From assembly GCA_022711755.1 (NCBI GenBank), contig JAKLEA010000007.1:62001-126000 (forward strand): a stretch of 64,000 nucleotides of DNA, written 5' to 3'. The notes under the pieces are model-generated. The model was not told the origin of the DNA and searched no databases. It saw nothing but the letters and a program-made list of their open reading frames with translations. This document shows positions 8,568 to 16,334 of the stretch, piece by piece (the stretch's first letter is position 1; every line of letters begins with the position of its first letter). The position numbers and the translations under genes are program-made. Source of the stretch: Planctomycetota bacterium. Its GTDB lineage: Bacteria; Planctomycetota; Brocadiia; SM23-32; JAKLEA01.

Positions 8568-10532
8568 TCATTCGTTCTTGATTACGGGATAGAAGTAATA
8601 ACTCTCAAGGCACAATGCGCCCAGCGCTGTGTTCATCACGCGCCCGCCGCGCTTCACCCAGCCGTCGCCGGGATGGTAGATGCTCCCCCGCTCGCAATCC
8701 GTGCGGGTCGGCATGAGTTTGCGCGCGTCAACGTCGGCCATGTCCGCCATCGCCCGGACAAGCGCCTCGTTCCAGAGCGCCCAATGCGCCCCGCCGACCT
8801 GAAACATCGCCTGCGAACCGTAAAGCCATGCATAGACGTTCGGACTGCCGAAGCTGGGAAGATTCTGGGGTCTTACGACGTAAGCCGACCCGGCAAGAAT
8901 GAGCCTGTCCTTCGGCGTCGCGCCCTGGAAAATCCTGACCAGCACGGCTGCCGCCGTATTGGCCGGGGTTCCGGAGGGATTTTTCCTCTGTCCGTTCTCC
9001 ATCTCGTCGCTGTAGTAGACCTCCCCGTATTCCTTCGCCTCGACATCCTGCTCCCGCCTTCTGCGCTTCTCTGCTGCCGCGGCGGGCATGTCGTCCTTCT
9101 TCACGATGTACTGCGTTATATCCTCCGCCTTCATATATGCCGTCTGGAAATCAATCCAACGCTTGGCCCATATGAGGTTTTGCGCGGGGACAACCAGGGC
9201 GGCGCGATGGGCGGACTGAAGCGCCATGCACTGCCATGAGGTCACGGACATATCGCTCACTGGCGAGCGCGGCTCGTATCGCCATGCCGCGTCCGGCTGC
9301 TGCGCCCAGCATATGAAATTGACGCTCTTCTGCGCCACCCTGCCGATCGCGGGATCGCGCGTAAGCCCGTAAGCCTCTATCAGCGCGTGCGTTGCGATAC
9401 CCTGATGATACATCCCGCCGGGAAACCGCCCGTCCTCCCCCTGCGAACGCATGAGGTAGTCCAAACCCTTTCTGATGACCTCTTTCGAATCGCCGTGCCT
9501 GTGCGTGCGACCGTCCCCCAGAAAAGCCATCAAAGCCAGCCCCGTGACGCCAATATCATAGTCCCCATCCGAGCATCCCCACGGATTCTCGTTTGAGCCG
9601 GTCGCCCATTTCGGGTCAATGATTGGCGCATCCCCCTCGCCCGGATGCGTCGGGCAATGCTTGTGAAAATCCTTCGCGGACCATCGCCCGTCATCGTCCT
9701 GATGCCTTGCCAGCCAGTCCAGCGCATTGTTCTTGATGGCCTCGGTAAATTCGTTTCCACCAAAATTCTTGAGGAGGGCCTTCTTCTTCGTTGCGTTTGA
9801 GCGCCCCTCGAAATGGAAGTCCATCGTTATAGGATATTCAACGTCGGCGGACGCGGAAATCGCGGATGCGGATGGTTCACCGATCTTATCTTTGTTCGCC
9901 TTCCACCACTGCTCCCACGCCTTGCGATCCCGCCCGAAGTCAGCCCCGGTCGTATTGACCAGCGCCTCGCATATGTAAGTCTCTATCTCTCGATTCCTTG
10001 GATTCAGGGCTTCAATCAGCGGAGCCACGGCCTCTTTGACCTTCAGCATTCCCAGCGCGGCGGCGCATGCGGCGGTCACGTCGGAATTCTTCCCGCCAAG
10101 CTCCTTTATCAACGCTGGAGCGGCGACCGGATTTCCGATCCTGCCCAGCGACTCGGCGCAAGCGCGCTTGACCACCGGGTTCTGGCTTTTCCCAAGCTCG
10201 GCGGCAATCGCTTTCACGCAGTCCGGATTTTTCATCCCGCTGAGTATTTCCGCAGCCGCAAGCCTGATTATGAAATCGGAGCGTTTCCGGGCCGGTTCCA
10301 GACAGTTTGCGCATAGGAAAGAAACAATCGCAGGATCGTCGCGTCCGGCGAGTTTCAGGATGATCTGCGCCTCGCTGTATGGATCTTTTAATTGAGTGCC
10401 TGCCTGGCTGATCTCCTTCATTAGCGCGGCCAGTTCAGCGCCGGGCGGCGGTGTCTTCTCCTGCGCATCAACGCCAATCGTGATAAGCAATGCGCATATG
10501 AGCAGGATTGGCAAAGGCGCAGTTATTCTCAT
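8568..10532 (-). CDS. Secreted HEAT-repeat and terpenoid-cyclase-repeat protein
   Basis: 654 residues with a signal peptide (MRITAPLPILLICALLITIG, cleavage near VDA-QE). Residues about 50-210 hold HEAT-like repeats (NPVVKRACAESLGRIGNPVA, NSDVTAACAAALGMLKVKEA). Residues about 270-640 hold alpha-alpha toroid repeats of prenyltransferase/squalene-cyclase type, with QW-like motifs HQDDDGRWS, SQGEDGRFPGG and QQPDAAWRY. I do not see a cyclase DxDD catalytic motif, so terpene cyclisation is unlikely; such proteins are common and uncharacterised in planctomycete-like genomes. Probably a periplasmic binding or scaffold protein. It ends 37 bases before the GHMP kinase and could be cotranscribed with it. 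Confidence 0.75.
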   Translation of the reverse strand: MRITAPLPILLICALLITIGVDAQEKTPPPGAELAALMKEISQAGTQLKDPYSEAQIILKLAGRDDPAIVSFLCANCLEPARKRSDFIIRLAAAEILSGMKNPDCVKAIAAELGKSQNPVVKRACAESLGRIGNPVAAPALIKELGGKNSDVTAACAAALGMLKVKEAVAPLIEALNPRNREIETYICEALVNTTGADFGRDRKAWEQWWKANKDKIGEPSASAISASADVEYPITMDFHFEGRSNATKKKALLKNFGGNEFTEAIKNNALDWLARHQDDDGRWSAKDFHKHCPTHPGEGDAPIIDPKWATGSNENPWGCSDGDYDIGVTGLALMAFLGDGRTHRHGDSKEVIRKGLDYLMRSQGEDGRFPGGMYHQGIATHALIEAYGLTRDPAIGRVAQKSVNFICWAQQPDAAWRYEPRSPVSDMSVTSWQCMALQSAHRAALVVPAQNLIWAKRWIDFQTAYMKAEDITQYIVKKDDMPAAAAEKRRRREQDVEAKEYGEVYYSDEMENGQRKNPSGTPANTAAAVLVRIFQGATPKDRLILAGSAYVVRPQNLPSFGSPNVYAWLYGSQAMFQVGGAHWALWNEALVRAMADMADVDARKLMPTRTDCERGSIYHPGDGWVKRGGRVMNTALGALCLESYYFYPVIKNE

Positions 10533-10741
10533 GTCGCTCGCTCCTGATAAACAACAGGTTCATGGTTGCATTGAAGTTCTGTCTCCGGTTCTTTTCTAAC
10601 TTAAAGCGGCGACTGGTTCAATATCGCCATTGCGAAGCCGCTCAGATTATGCCGCAAATATAACAGATGAACGGCGCGCCATGCACTGCGAATTCATGGT
10701 CAGACGCCAAACCGCATTCCGAGGCGTAATTGTTTAAACAG

Positions 10742-10781
10742 AAAAACCCCTCGGACTCGCCCGTGTCGAATCCCCGGGGTG
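10742..10781 (-). terminator. Rho-independent terminator of the RRM protein gene
   Basis: Read on the minus strand, ACCCC pairs with GGGGT around an imperfect inner stem, and the hairpin is followed directly by TTTTT. It lies about 95 bases after the stop codon of the gene at 10874-11233, in the correct orientation to end that transcript. Confidence 0.6.
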
Positions 10782-10812
10782 TAACACAACTTCCGCGCGG
10801 TCAGGGCCGATA

Positions 10813-10848
10813 CGGGCAGGCGATCGCATTTTTGCGACCGCCTGCCCG
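10813..10848 (-). other. Strong 16-bp hairpin in the 3' UTR of the RRM protein gene
   Basis: CGGGCAGGCGGTCGCA, a 4-base AAAA loop, then TGCGATCGCCTGCCCG on the minus strand form a 16-bp stem. The one non-Watson-Crick position is a G-U pair in minus-strand RNA but an A-C mismatch in plus-strand RNA, which argues the functional transcript is the minus one. No U-run follows in that direction, so it is more likely an RNA-stability or protein-binding element than the terminator itself. The rest of 10533-10873 holds only the terminator above. Confidence 0.6.
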
Positions 10849-10873
10849 TCGTTTTCTGGCTTAAGAGGTCCGC

Positions 10874-11233
10874 TTACCAGCGGTCCCTGCGCTCGCGTCC
10901 GCCGCGATCTCCGCCGCGTCCGCCGCCGCCACCACCGCGGGGGCCGCCCCTGCCGCCGCCGCCACCGCCGCGCCTGTCGCCGTCCTGGCGTTCCCTGGCT
11001 TCATTGACGGTCAGCGCGCGACCCTGGAAATCAGTGCCGTTAAGCGCCTGAATGGCCGCCTGCGCTTCGGCGTTGGTTGCCATTGTGACAAAGCCGAACC
11101 CGCGGCTGCGGCCCGTGTCGCGGTCTGACAGAACGATGGCGTCCACAACCTCGCCATGCTGCACGAAAAGCTCCCTGAGCTGCTCCGTTGTTACCTGAAA
11201 ACTCAGGTTGCCGACGTAAAGTTTCGAACCCAC
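10874..11233 (-). CDS. RRM-domain RNA-binding protein with glycine-rich tail
   Basis: 119 residues, starting with GTG at 11233 with AAGGA 7 bases upstream. One RNA recognition motif fills residues 1-80: RNP2 is LYVGNL (4-9) and RNP1 is RGFGFVTM (about 44-51). The tail (about 84-119) is arginine/glycine rich (RGG-like). This is the architecture of cold-inducible bacterial RNA-binding proteins of the cyanobacterial Rbp type, which bind single-stranded RNA in the cytoplasm. The structured 3' UTR could be a self-regulation target. The 288 bases upstream (11234-11521) contain no gene. Confidence 0.92.
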   Translation of the reverse strand: MGSKLYVGNLSFQVTTEQLRELFVQHGEVVDAIVLSDRDTGRSRGFGFVTMATNAEAQAAIQALNGTDFQGRALTVNEARERQDGDRRGGGGGGRGGPRGGGGGGRGGDRGGRERRDRW

Positions 11234-11521
11234 TGTCTATTCCTTTGCTAATGTGGGGTCTCGAAGCAAGGGATCACCCGGTACCCCCTTGCATGGATCG
11301 AATCTTCGTGCGGACCTTACCGGACGAGACCGGGTGAATCGCTGAAAACACTTTATTTGAACACTTGCAAGACGTGTCGAATGCTCCAACCATGTCCCAC
11401 ACTATTATCTTTTGCCAGAATCCGCCCCGGACTTCAAGCGATATTCCTGACAATATGCGCTTTTTTCTTCCAGAGACTCGGCGGGTTTCCAACAGCCGCC
11501 ATGTCGCGTTTAACGCCAGAT

Positions 11522-12817
11522 TTACAGCCTCCACGGGCTGCGCATCGAATCCTCAAGCAGTCTGTTGGCGTGTTCGTCCCCGATGAAGACCTCCTTGTCG
11601 GGGTCCCACTTCAGCGGACGTTTCAGCCAATACGCCCAATTACCCAGATGGCAGATGGACACCGACCGGCAGCCGATCTCCTCATGGCAGAGCGGGCGCG
11701 AACGTTTCCTGATGCAGTCTATCCAGTCCCTGAGGTGGTTATCGCTCTTGTAAAGATGGACCTCGTCAGGTCGAGTTTCTTCTTTCATTATCTCCGGCGG
11801 ATCGGTGCTCAGTTCCCCGCGATTTACCATGACCCTGCCCTTCGGGCCTATGAAATCAATTCCGGAACGGCCTCCACCGTGGTAAAGGATTGTTCCATCC
11901 GCGTAGATATAGGTCAGGAGTTTCACGTCCTTGCCGTTCGGGGGGATGATCTCGACCGGCCCCGTCAATTCGGTGCCCATTCCCCACTGCGCGATGTCGA
12001 AGTGGTGCGCGCCGATGTCAGTCATGCCGCCGCCGTCGTAATCACGGTAATTGCGCCACTGCGGCCATCCGCCTTCGGTGTCCGGCGGGCAGATTATGTC
12101 ATTGTATGGGCGCCACGGGCAAGGCCCAAGCCACATGTCCCAGTCAAGCCCCTCCGGAGTCGGCTGCGGGGGCAGGTCGCAGACCACGGACGGCCCGCCG
12201 ACGTTGACATGAACCGTATGAACCCGGCCAACCCGTCCGCTGCGGACCATCTCACACGCGAACCTGAAGTTGTAATCAGCTCGCTGCCAGGTATTCGTCT
12301 GCAAGACACGCCCGTGTCTCCGCACCGCGTTCACTATCGCCCTTGCCTGGGGTATTGTCCGGGCAAGCGGCTTCTCGCAGAAAATGTCCTTGCCGTGCTG
12401 CGCCGCGCTGATCGCCTGCAGAGCGTGCCAGTGCGGCGGCGAGCAGATCATGACGGCGTCAATGTCTTCGCGAGTCGTAATGTCGCGAAAGTCGCCGTAC
12501 ATATCGCATCCGCGATAACTCCCCTTGCTCATCAGGTCGGCGTAATGGCTCTCGGCATGCTCTTTGCCCCATTCCTGGCGAACCTTCCAGACGTCGCAGA
12601 CGGCGACTATCTGCGTGTCCGGCTGGCCGAGCGCGTTGCCCATCACGCCCTTGCCCATCTTGCCCACGCCGATGAAGCCTATGACCAGCCGGTCGCTGGC
12701 CGGAGCGCGCCCCGGCGCGCCCAGCGCGTTGGAACTGATGAAATACGGCGCGCCGGCAAACGCCGCCGCCGATTTCAGAAATCCCCGCCGCGTTATCGCT
12801 TTGCGTTCCTGCATCAT
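11522..12817 (-). CDS. Tat-exported Gfo/Idh/MocA-family oxidoreductase
   Basis: 431 residues from ATG 12817 (GGAG 5 bases upstream; the frame extends to 12874 without support). The N-terminus carries a twin-arginine signal (TRRGFLK) and a short hydrophobic stretch. Then comes a Rossmann fold with IGFIGVGKMGKG for NAD(P), and CEKPLARTIPQARAIV, the EKP motif conserved at the active site of Gfo/Idh/MocA enzymes. Members oxidise or epimerise sugars and cyclitols. Exported versions carry their cofactor through Tat and are abundant in planctomycete-like and Bacteroidetes genomes. Substrate unknown. Confidence 0.88.
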   Translation of the reverse strand: MMQERKAITRRGFLKSAAAFAGAPYFISSNALGAPGRAPASDRLVIGFIGVGKMGKGVMGNALGQPDTQIVAVCDVWKVRQEWGKEHAESHYADLMSKGSYRGCDMYGDFRDITTREDIDAVMICSPPHWHALQAISAAQHGKDIFCEKPLARTIPQARAIVNAVRRHGRVLQTNTWQRADYNFRFACEMVRSGRVGRVHTVHVNVGGPSVVCDLPPQPTPEGLDWDMWLGPCPWRPYNDIICPPDTEGGWPQWRNYRDYDGGGMTDIGAHHFDIAQWGMGTELTGPVEIIPPNGKDVKLLTYIYADGTILYHGGGRSGIDFIGPKGRVMVNRGELSTDPPEIMKEETRPDEVHLYKSDNHLRDWIDCIRKRSRPLCHEEIGCRSVSICHLGNWAYWLKRPLKWDPDKEVFIGDEHANRLLEDSMRSPWRL

Positions 12818-12946
12818 GAAATCTCCGGTTACTTCACAGGAGGAGAGTTTAGGCCAATCACGGAAGAAAGGCAATCTCCGAATTGTCCGTCCGCCGTCCT
12901 TTGCTGTCGCAAAAGAATTGGAGGCGGGAAATGATTGCGTGTGGTT

Positions 12947-13843
12947 TTAACCCTTGTCATCTCTGCCAGGCAATTCCTTCAGGGCGCGGCTCGCTTCCTC
13001 AAGCCGGGGCGTGGTAAGTTGTCCGCGCACGGACGGCAGTTCAGACGCTATCCTCGGCAACTGGACAACGTCGCTCAGGCATGCCTGAACGCGGGTCTCC
13101 GTCCGCTCTCGAAATATCGGACGCATTTCATCCAGCTCCAGTCCGAGAATGACACCGCGCTCAATGCCCAGCCACTCCTGAAGAGATGCGCTCCATACCC
13201 CTTCCGCCGCAAGCGCGGCAAGATTCGCCTCCAGCAACGACAGCGCGGCGGCGTTCAGTTCCCTTCGCCATTCCGCTATCAGCGCCCCGCACCCCGCAAT
13301 AGAAATCGCCCAGCAGAGCGCGGCCTCGGCGGTGACGTCGTAAAGAAGGGGTCTTCCCGGCCAGGGCAGCACGTTAAACCTCAGCTTGATCTCCTGCGGC
13401 ATCGCCAGCTTGAGGGCGAAAAGAATGCCCGCCGTCGCCAGCGCCGCCCAGAATCCCGAACGTCCACCCGTCTTCCCCCCCGGCCTGCCGGATCGCAGCG
13501 CGAGCAGCAGTAGCAGCGCCTCGATCAGCCCCGCAAATCCCTGAAGGAGCGCCGCGTTAATCGCCCCCGCCAATCCCAGAAAAATGCATCCCCGGCACAG
13601 GTTCTCCAGCGCGCTCAGCCGCAATCGAACAACAATCAATCTCTGTTCTGCGGCCCCCGCCGCAATTACAAAAGCCACAACAACGGCAACCGCCGCCGTC
13701 GCCGTCGGACGGAACAAAAGTTCCGACGCCGAATCCAAGTCCGCAAGCCCCAGCAGGCACACAACCAACCCGACGCCGGAAAACGTGAGGCATTTTGCCG
13801 CGCTGATGTGCGCTCCGGCGGGTTCACCTGATTTCATGCTCAT
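12947..13843 (-). CDS. Multi-pass membrane protein of unknown function
   Basis: 298 residues if started at ATG 13843 (AGAGG 9 bases upstream); an earlier in-frame ATG at 13891 would overlap the preceding gene by 68 bases, against 20 here. Hydrophobic segments occupy about residues 15-190 (at least five, for example CLTFSGVGLVVCLLGLADL and ATAAVAVVVAFVIAAGAA). The last 100 residues are soluble. No family recognised. The 20-base overlap with the upstream gene suggests translational coupling and a shared role. Confidence 0.6.
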   Translation of the reverse strand: MSMKSGEPAGAHISAAKCLTFSGVGLVVCLLGLADLDSASELLFRPTATAAVAVVVAFVIAAGAAEQRLIVVRLRLSALENLCRGCIFLGLAGAINAALLQGFAGLIEALLLLLALRSGRPGGKTGGRSGFWAALATAGILFALKLAMPQEIKLRFNVLPWPGRPLLYDVTAEAALCWAISIAGCGALIAEWRRELNAAALSLLEANLAALAAEGVWSASLQEWLGIERGVILGLELDEMRPIFRERTETRVQACLSDVVQLPRIASELPSVRGQLTTPRLEEASRALKELPGRDDKG

Positions 13844-14765
13844 ATCCCGGAACCTCTCGAGGGTTGAATACTCGCAGTTTGGACATTGCATGCTCCAATT
13901 CCTGCCGGAACTGCTCCAGCCATCCCTTCAACTCGTTGCTCCGGGCCAGCGCGCTCCGCTTGGAGTCAAGTGATTTCACACCGGCCCTTTCAGCCCCCCC
14001 TTCATTCAACAATTCCTTCGTCTCGGCCAGCAAGGCTCTGAATTGCTCCTTAGGGTTAACAAGCTCCGCGCTGAGTTCATATCCTCGCAGCCTGAGATAA
14101 TTACAATAGAATCGCATGTACTCGTCGTCAATCGCTGCCGGGGCGTCCTCGGTGGAGATGATGACAGTTCTAGCCCATCCCTGATACATCCGCGCGGAAT
14201 CCCCATATGGTTTGAACGTGCCGCTGCATATTTCTTTCATAGCGGCATGGCGATAGAGAAAACGCAGCCATGCCGCTGTCGCGCCGCAAAGCTTCGGGTG
14301 CTTCCTTGCCTCAGGCGGCAGACCGCCATAAAGCGACTCGAAATTGAGCGCCATTCCTCCCGTCGGGTCTTTCAACAAATATGTCGCCAGATCGCGCGTT
14401 TGACCGTCGGAGCATTTCGACTCAAGGAAGACGACGCCTCGCGTGATCCCCGAAAGGTAATCATAAGCCTCCTTCTCATCCTTCAACGGCTCAAGCATTG
14501 CCCTGGCTCGCGCGGTATCCCGCTTCTCGGTCAGAACCCGCAGCCAGTCCGCCAGATCGAAGCGATCAAGAGGCGCGCGCGACAGCGCCCCGCTTATCGC
14601 GCCGGGAGATGGAATTTTATGATTGCCGGCCAGCGTTTTGATGAACAGCCATAACGCCGCGGCGAAGAACAGCGACGCCAGAGCGATCTTTAAAGGTGAT
14701 GATATCCGCGTATTTGTCCGCATGGATTCATCATGGCCGGATTTTCCGTCCTGCATTTGTGTCAT
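13824..14765 (-). CDS. Single-pass envelope protein of unknown function
   Basis: Up to 313 residues; ATG 14756 is a possible alternative start with better spacing from GGGA. One membrane anchor (IALASLFFAAALWLFIKTLA, near residues 27-46) is followed by a large soluble region that is helical and charged, possibly a TPR-like solenoid. No recognisable motif. It sits between a small membrane protein gene (18-base gap) and the multi-pass membrane protein, which it overlaps by 20 bases, so the three probably form one envelope-related unit. Confidence 0.55.
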   Translation of the reverse strand: MTQMQDGKSGHDESMRTNTRISSPLKIALASLFFAAALWLFIKTLAGNHKIPSPGAISGALSRAPLDRFDLADWLRVLTEKRDTARARAMLEPLKDEKEAYDYLSGITRGVVFLESKCSDGQTRDLATYLLKDPTGGMALNFESLYGGLPPEARKHPKLCGATAAWLRFLYRHAAMKEICSGTFKPYGDSARMYQGWARTVIISTEDAPAAIDDEYMRFYCNYLRLRGYELSAELVNPKEQFRALLAETKELLNEGGAERAGVKSLDSKRSALARSNELKGWLEQFRQELEHAMSKLRVFNPREVPGYEHEIR

Positions 14766-14782
14766 TCCCAGAGAGTGATTTT

Positions 14783-15109
14783 TCAGCTCCGCTTGCCGTC
14801 TCCGCCCCCCCCGGGCGGCTCATCATTCAGACGCGGAGTATTTTCCGAGGCGTTTCTTACACTTACCACCGTCGCATTCTTTATCCTCCGTTTCACGCTC
14901 CAGTACCTGACCAGACTGAATGCGAACGTCAGCGCCAAGATAAGAAGGTCGTCAATCGGTGTGGGAAAATCAACCGGCCATATCAGGTAGAACAAACCGA
15001 CCAGAAGAGGTAAAAAAGCCCGGCGGACTGCCATTCTGGCATCTTCCTCAGACATTTTTAACGGCGGAGGAAAGACACGATTGCCGTTTTCATCCCCCTT
15101 CTGATCCAT
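14783..15109 (-). CDS. Small membrane protein, possibly DUF1232/YkvA-like
   Basis: 108 residues from ATG 15109, preceded by GGAGG at 9 bases; a GTG at 15115 is too close to it. The hydrophobic centre reads FLPLLVGLFYLIWPVDFPTP followed by IDDLL, which resembles the DUF1232 pattern of a proline/aspartate turn and an acidic DDL preceding a second helix. The proline/glycine-rich tail is probably disordered. Assignment is tentative. Function is unknown for the family. Confidence 0.55.
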   Translation of the reverse strand: MDQKGDENGNRVFPPPLKMSEEDARMAVRRAFLPLLVGLFYLIWPVDFPTPIDDLLILALTFAFSLVRYWSVKRRIKNATVVSVRNASENTPRLNDEPPGGGGDGKRS

Positions 15110-15227
15110 GTTCACTTCCCTCCGGCGGTATCCGGCTCAGGATGAGCCGCGTAAACCGAATCGCAACGGCGTTTCCCGCCGTCGGCGCATCGCCCCGCGA
15201 TGAAGACCGTTCCTGGACAGAACCGGC

Positions 15228-16334
15228 CTACGCCAACGCGCTGAGAATTGTCTTGCAGACGAACTCCTGCTCCTGCTCCGTCAGTTCCGGGAATACCGGC
15301 AGCGCAAGCACCTCCTCAGCCGCCTTTTCCGCCACCGGAAGGTCTCCCGGCATGTAACCGAGTCCTTTGAAACATTCCTGAAGATGAAGAGGCACCGGGT
15401 AGTATACAGAATGGCCGATATCCGCCTCCTTCAGTTTCGCCTTAACCGCCTCGCGCGCGCCCTCAATCCGGATGACGTACTGATGATATATGTGGGTCGA
15501 GAAATCAGAACGGGCCGGAACGGTGATCCTCTGATGATCGAGAGCCTGATCGTAATAGGCCGCCTTGACCGCTCGCGCCGCGCACCACTCGTCCAGATGC
15601 GCCAGCTTAACCGTCAACGCTGCGGCCTGAATCGCGTCCAGCCGGCTGTTCAGCCCGACCGCCGCATGGACGTACTGCCCGGCCACCTGCCCGTGCACGC
15701 GCAGACTCCTGAGCCGGCCCGCGATCGCGTCGTCGTTGGTGACTATCATTCCACCGTCGCCGAATCCGCCCAGGTTCTTGCTGGGGAAGAACGAGTAGCA
15801 ACCCGTCGTCCCGATCGTTCCTGCCATCCTTCCAAGGTACTTCGCGCCGAGGGCCTGGGCCGCGTCCTCAATGACACTCAGACCGTTATCCTCAGCAGTA
15901 TTCATGATGGCTTCCATGTCCGCGCATTGGCCGTATAGATGCACGGGCATGATTGCCTTCGTGGCGGGAGTCACCGCGACAGCGGCAAGCTCAGGGTCAA
16001 TGTTGAAGCTGTCCGGCAGAATGTCAACAAATACGGGTTTTGCGCCGGCCCTGTGTATGGCCCCCGCAGTCGCGAAGAATGTGAACGGCGTCGTGATCAC
16101 CTCATCCCCCGGGCCGATCCCTAACGCCATTAGGCTCAGCAGCAGCGCGTCCGTGCCGCTGGCGCAACTGACGGCATGAGAGGCGGCTGTGTATTGCTTT
16201 ACCGTTTCCTCGAAATCAGCCACCGTCCTGCCAAGGATGAATAACTGGCTCTCAACCACCTTTGCGATGGCGGAGTCAATTTCGTCTTTTATCGTCCGGT
16301 ACTGGCGGGTCAGATCAAGAAGCGGGACTTTCAT
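15228..16334 (-). CDS. DegT/DnrJ/EryC1/StrS-family PLP aminotransferase
   Basis: 368 residues from ATG 16334, which has AGAGG 6 bases upstream; the frame is open to 16490 but that part is antisense-like sequence inside the previous gene. The PLP lysine is K186 in SFFPSKNLGGFGDGG, with the cofactor motif VIEDAAQALGA (about 154-164) and the substrate loop SCASGTDALLLSL (57-69). Family members aminate keto-sugar nucleotides for O-antigen, glycan or antibiotic sugars. Its start lies inside the 3' end of the FHA/HD-GYP gene (20-base overlap), so translation of the two is probably coupled. Confidence 0.92.
   Translation of the reverse strand: MKVPLLDLTRQYRTIKDEIDSAIAKVVESQLFILGRTVADFEETVKQYTAASHAVSCASGTDALLLSLMALGIGPGDEVITTPFTFFATAGAIHRAGAKPVFVDILPDSFNIDPELAAVAVTPATKAIMPVHLYGQCADMEAIMNTAEDNGLSVIEDAAQALGAKYLGRMAGTIGTTGCYSFFPSKNLGGFGDGGMIVTNDDAIAGRLRSLRVHGQVAGQYVHAAVGLNSRLDAIQAAALTVKLAHLDEWCAARAVKAAYYDQALDHQRITVPARSDFSTHIYHQYVIRIEGAREAVKAKLKEADIGHSVYYPVPLHLQECFKGLGYMPGDLPVAEKAAEEVLALPVFPELTEQEQEFVCKTILSALA

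Noticed and set aside
8091-9239. 382-codon open frame on the plus strand
   Set aside because: It runs antisense across the end of the HEAT/toroid gene and the GHMP kinase gene, both of which have strong family motifs.
8568-10532. Squalene-hopene cyclase
   Set aside because: The protein has QW-like repeats but no DxDD motif that I can find, and it is exported, unlike membrane-associated cytoplasmic cyclases.
11357-12934. 525-codon open frame on the plus strand
   Set aside because: It lies opposite the Gfo/Idh oxidoreductase, whose motifs and Tat signal are clear. The frame has no recognisable motif, arginine/proline-rich antisense composition and no ribosome-binding site.
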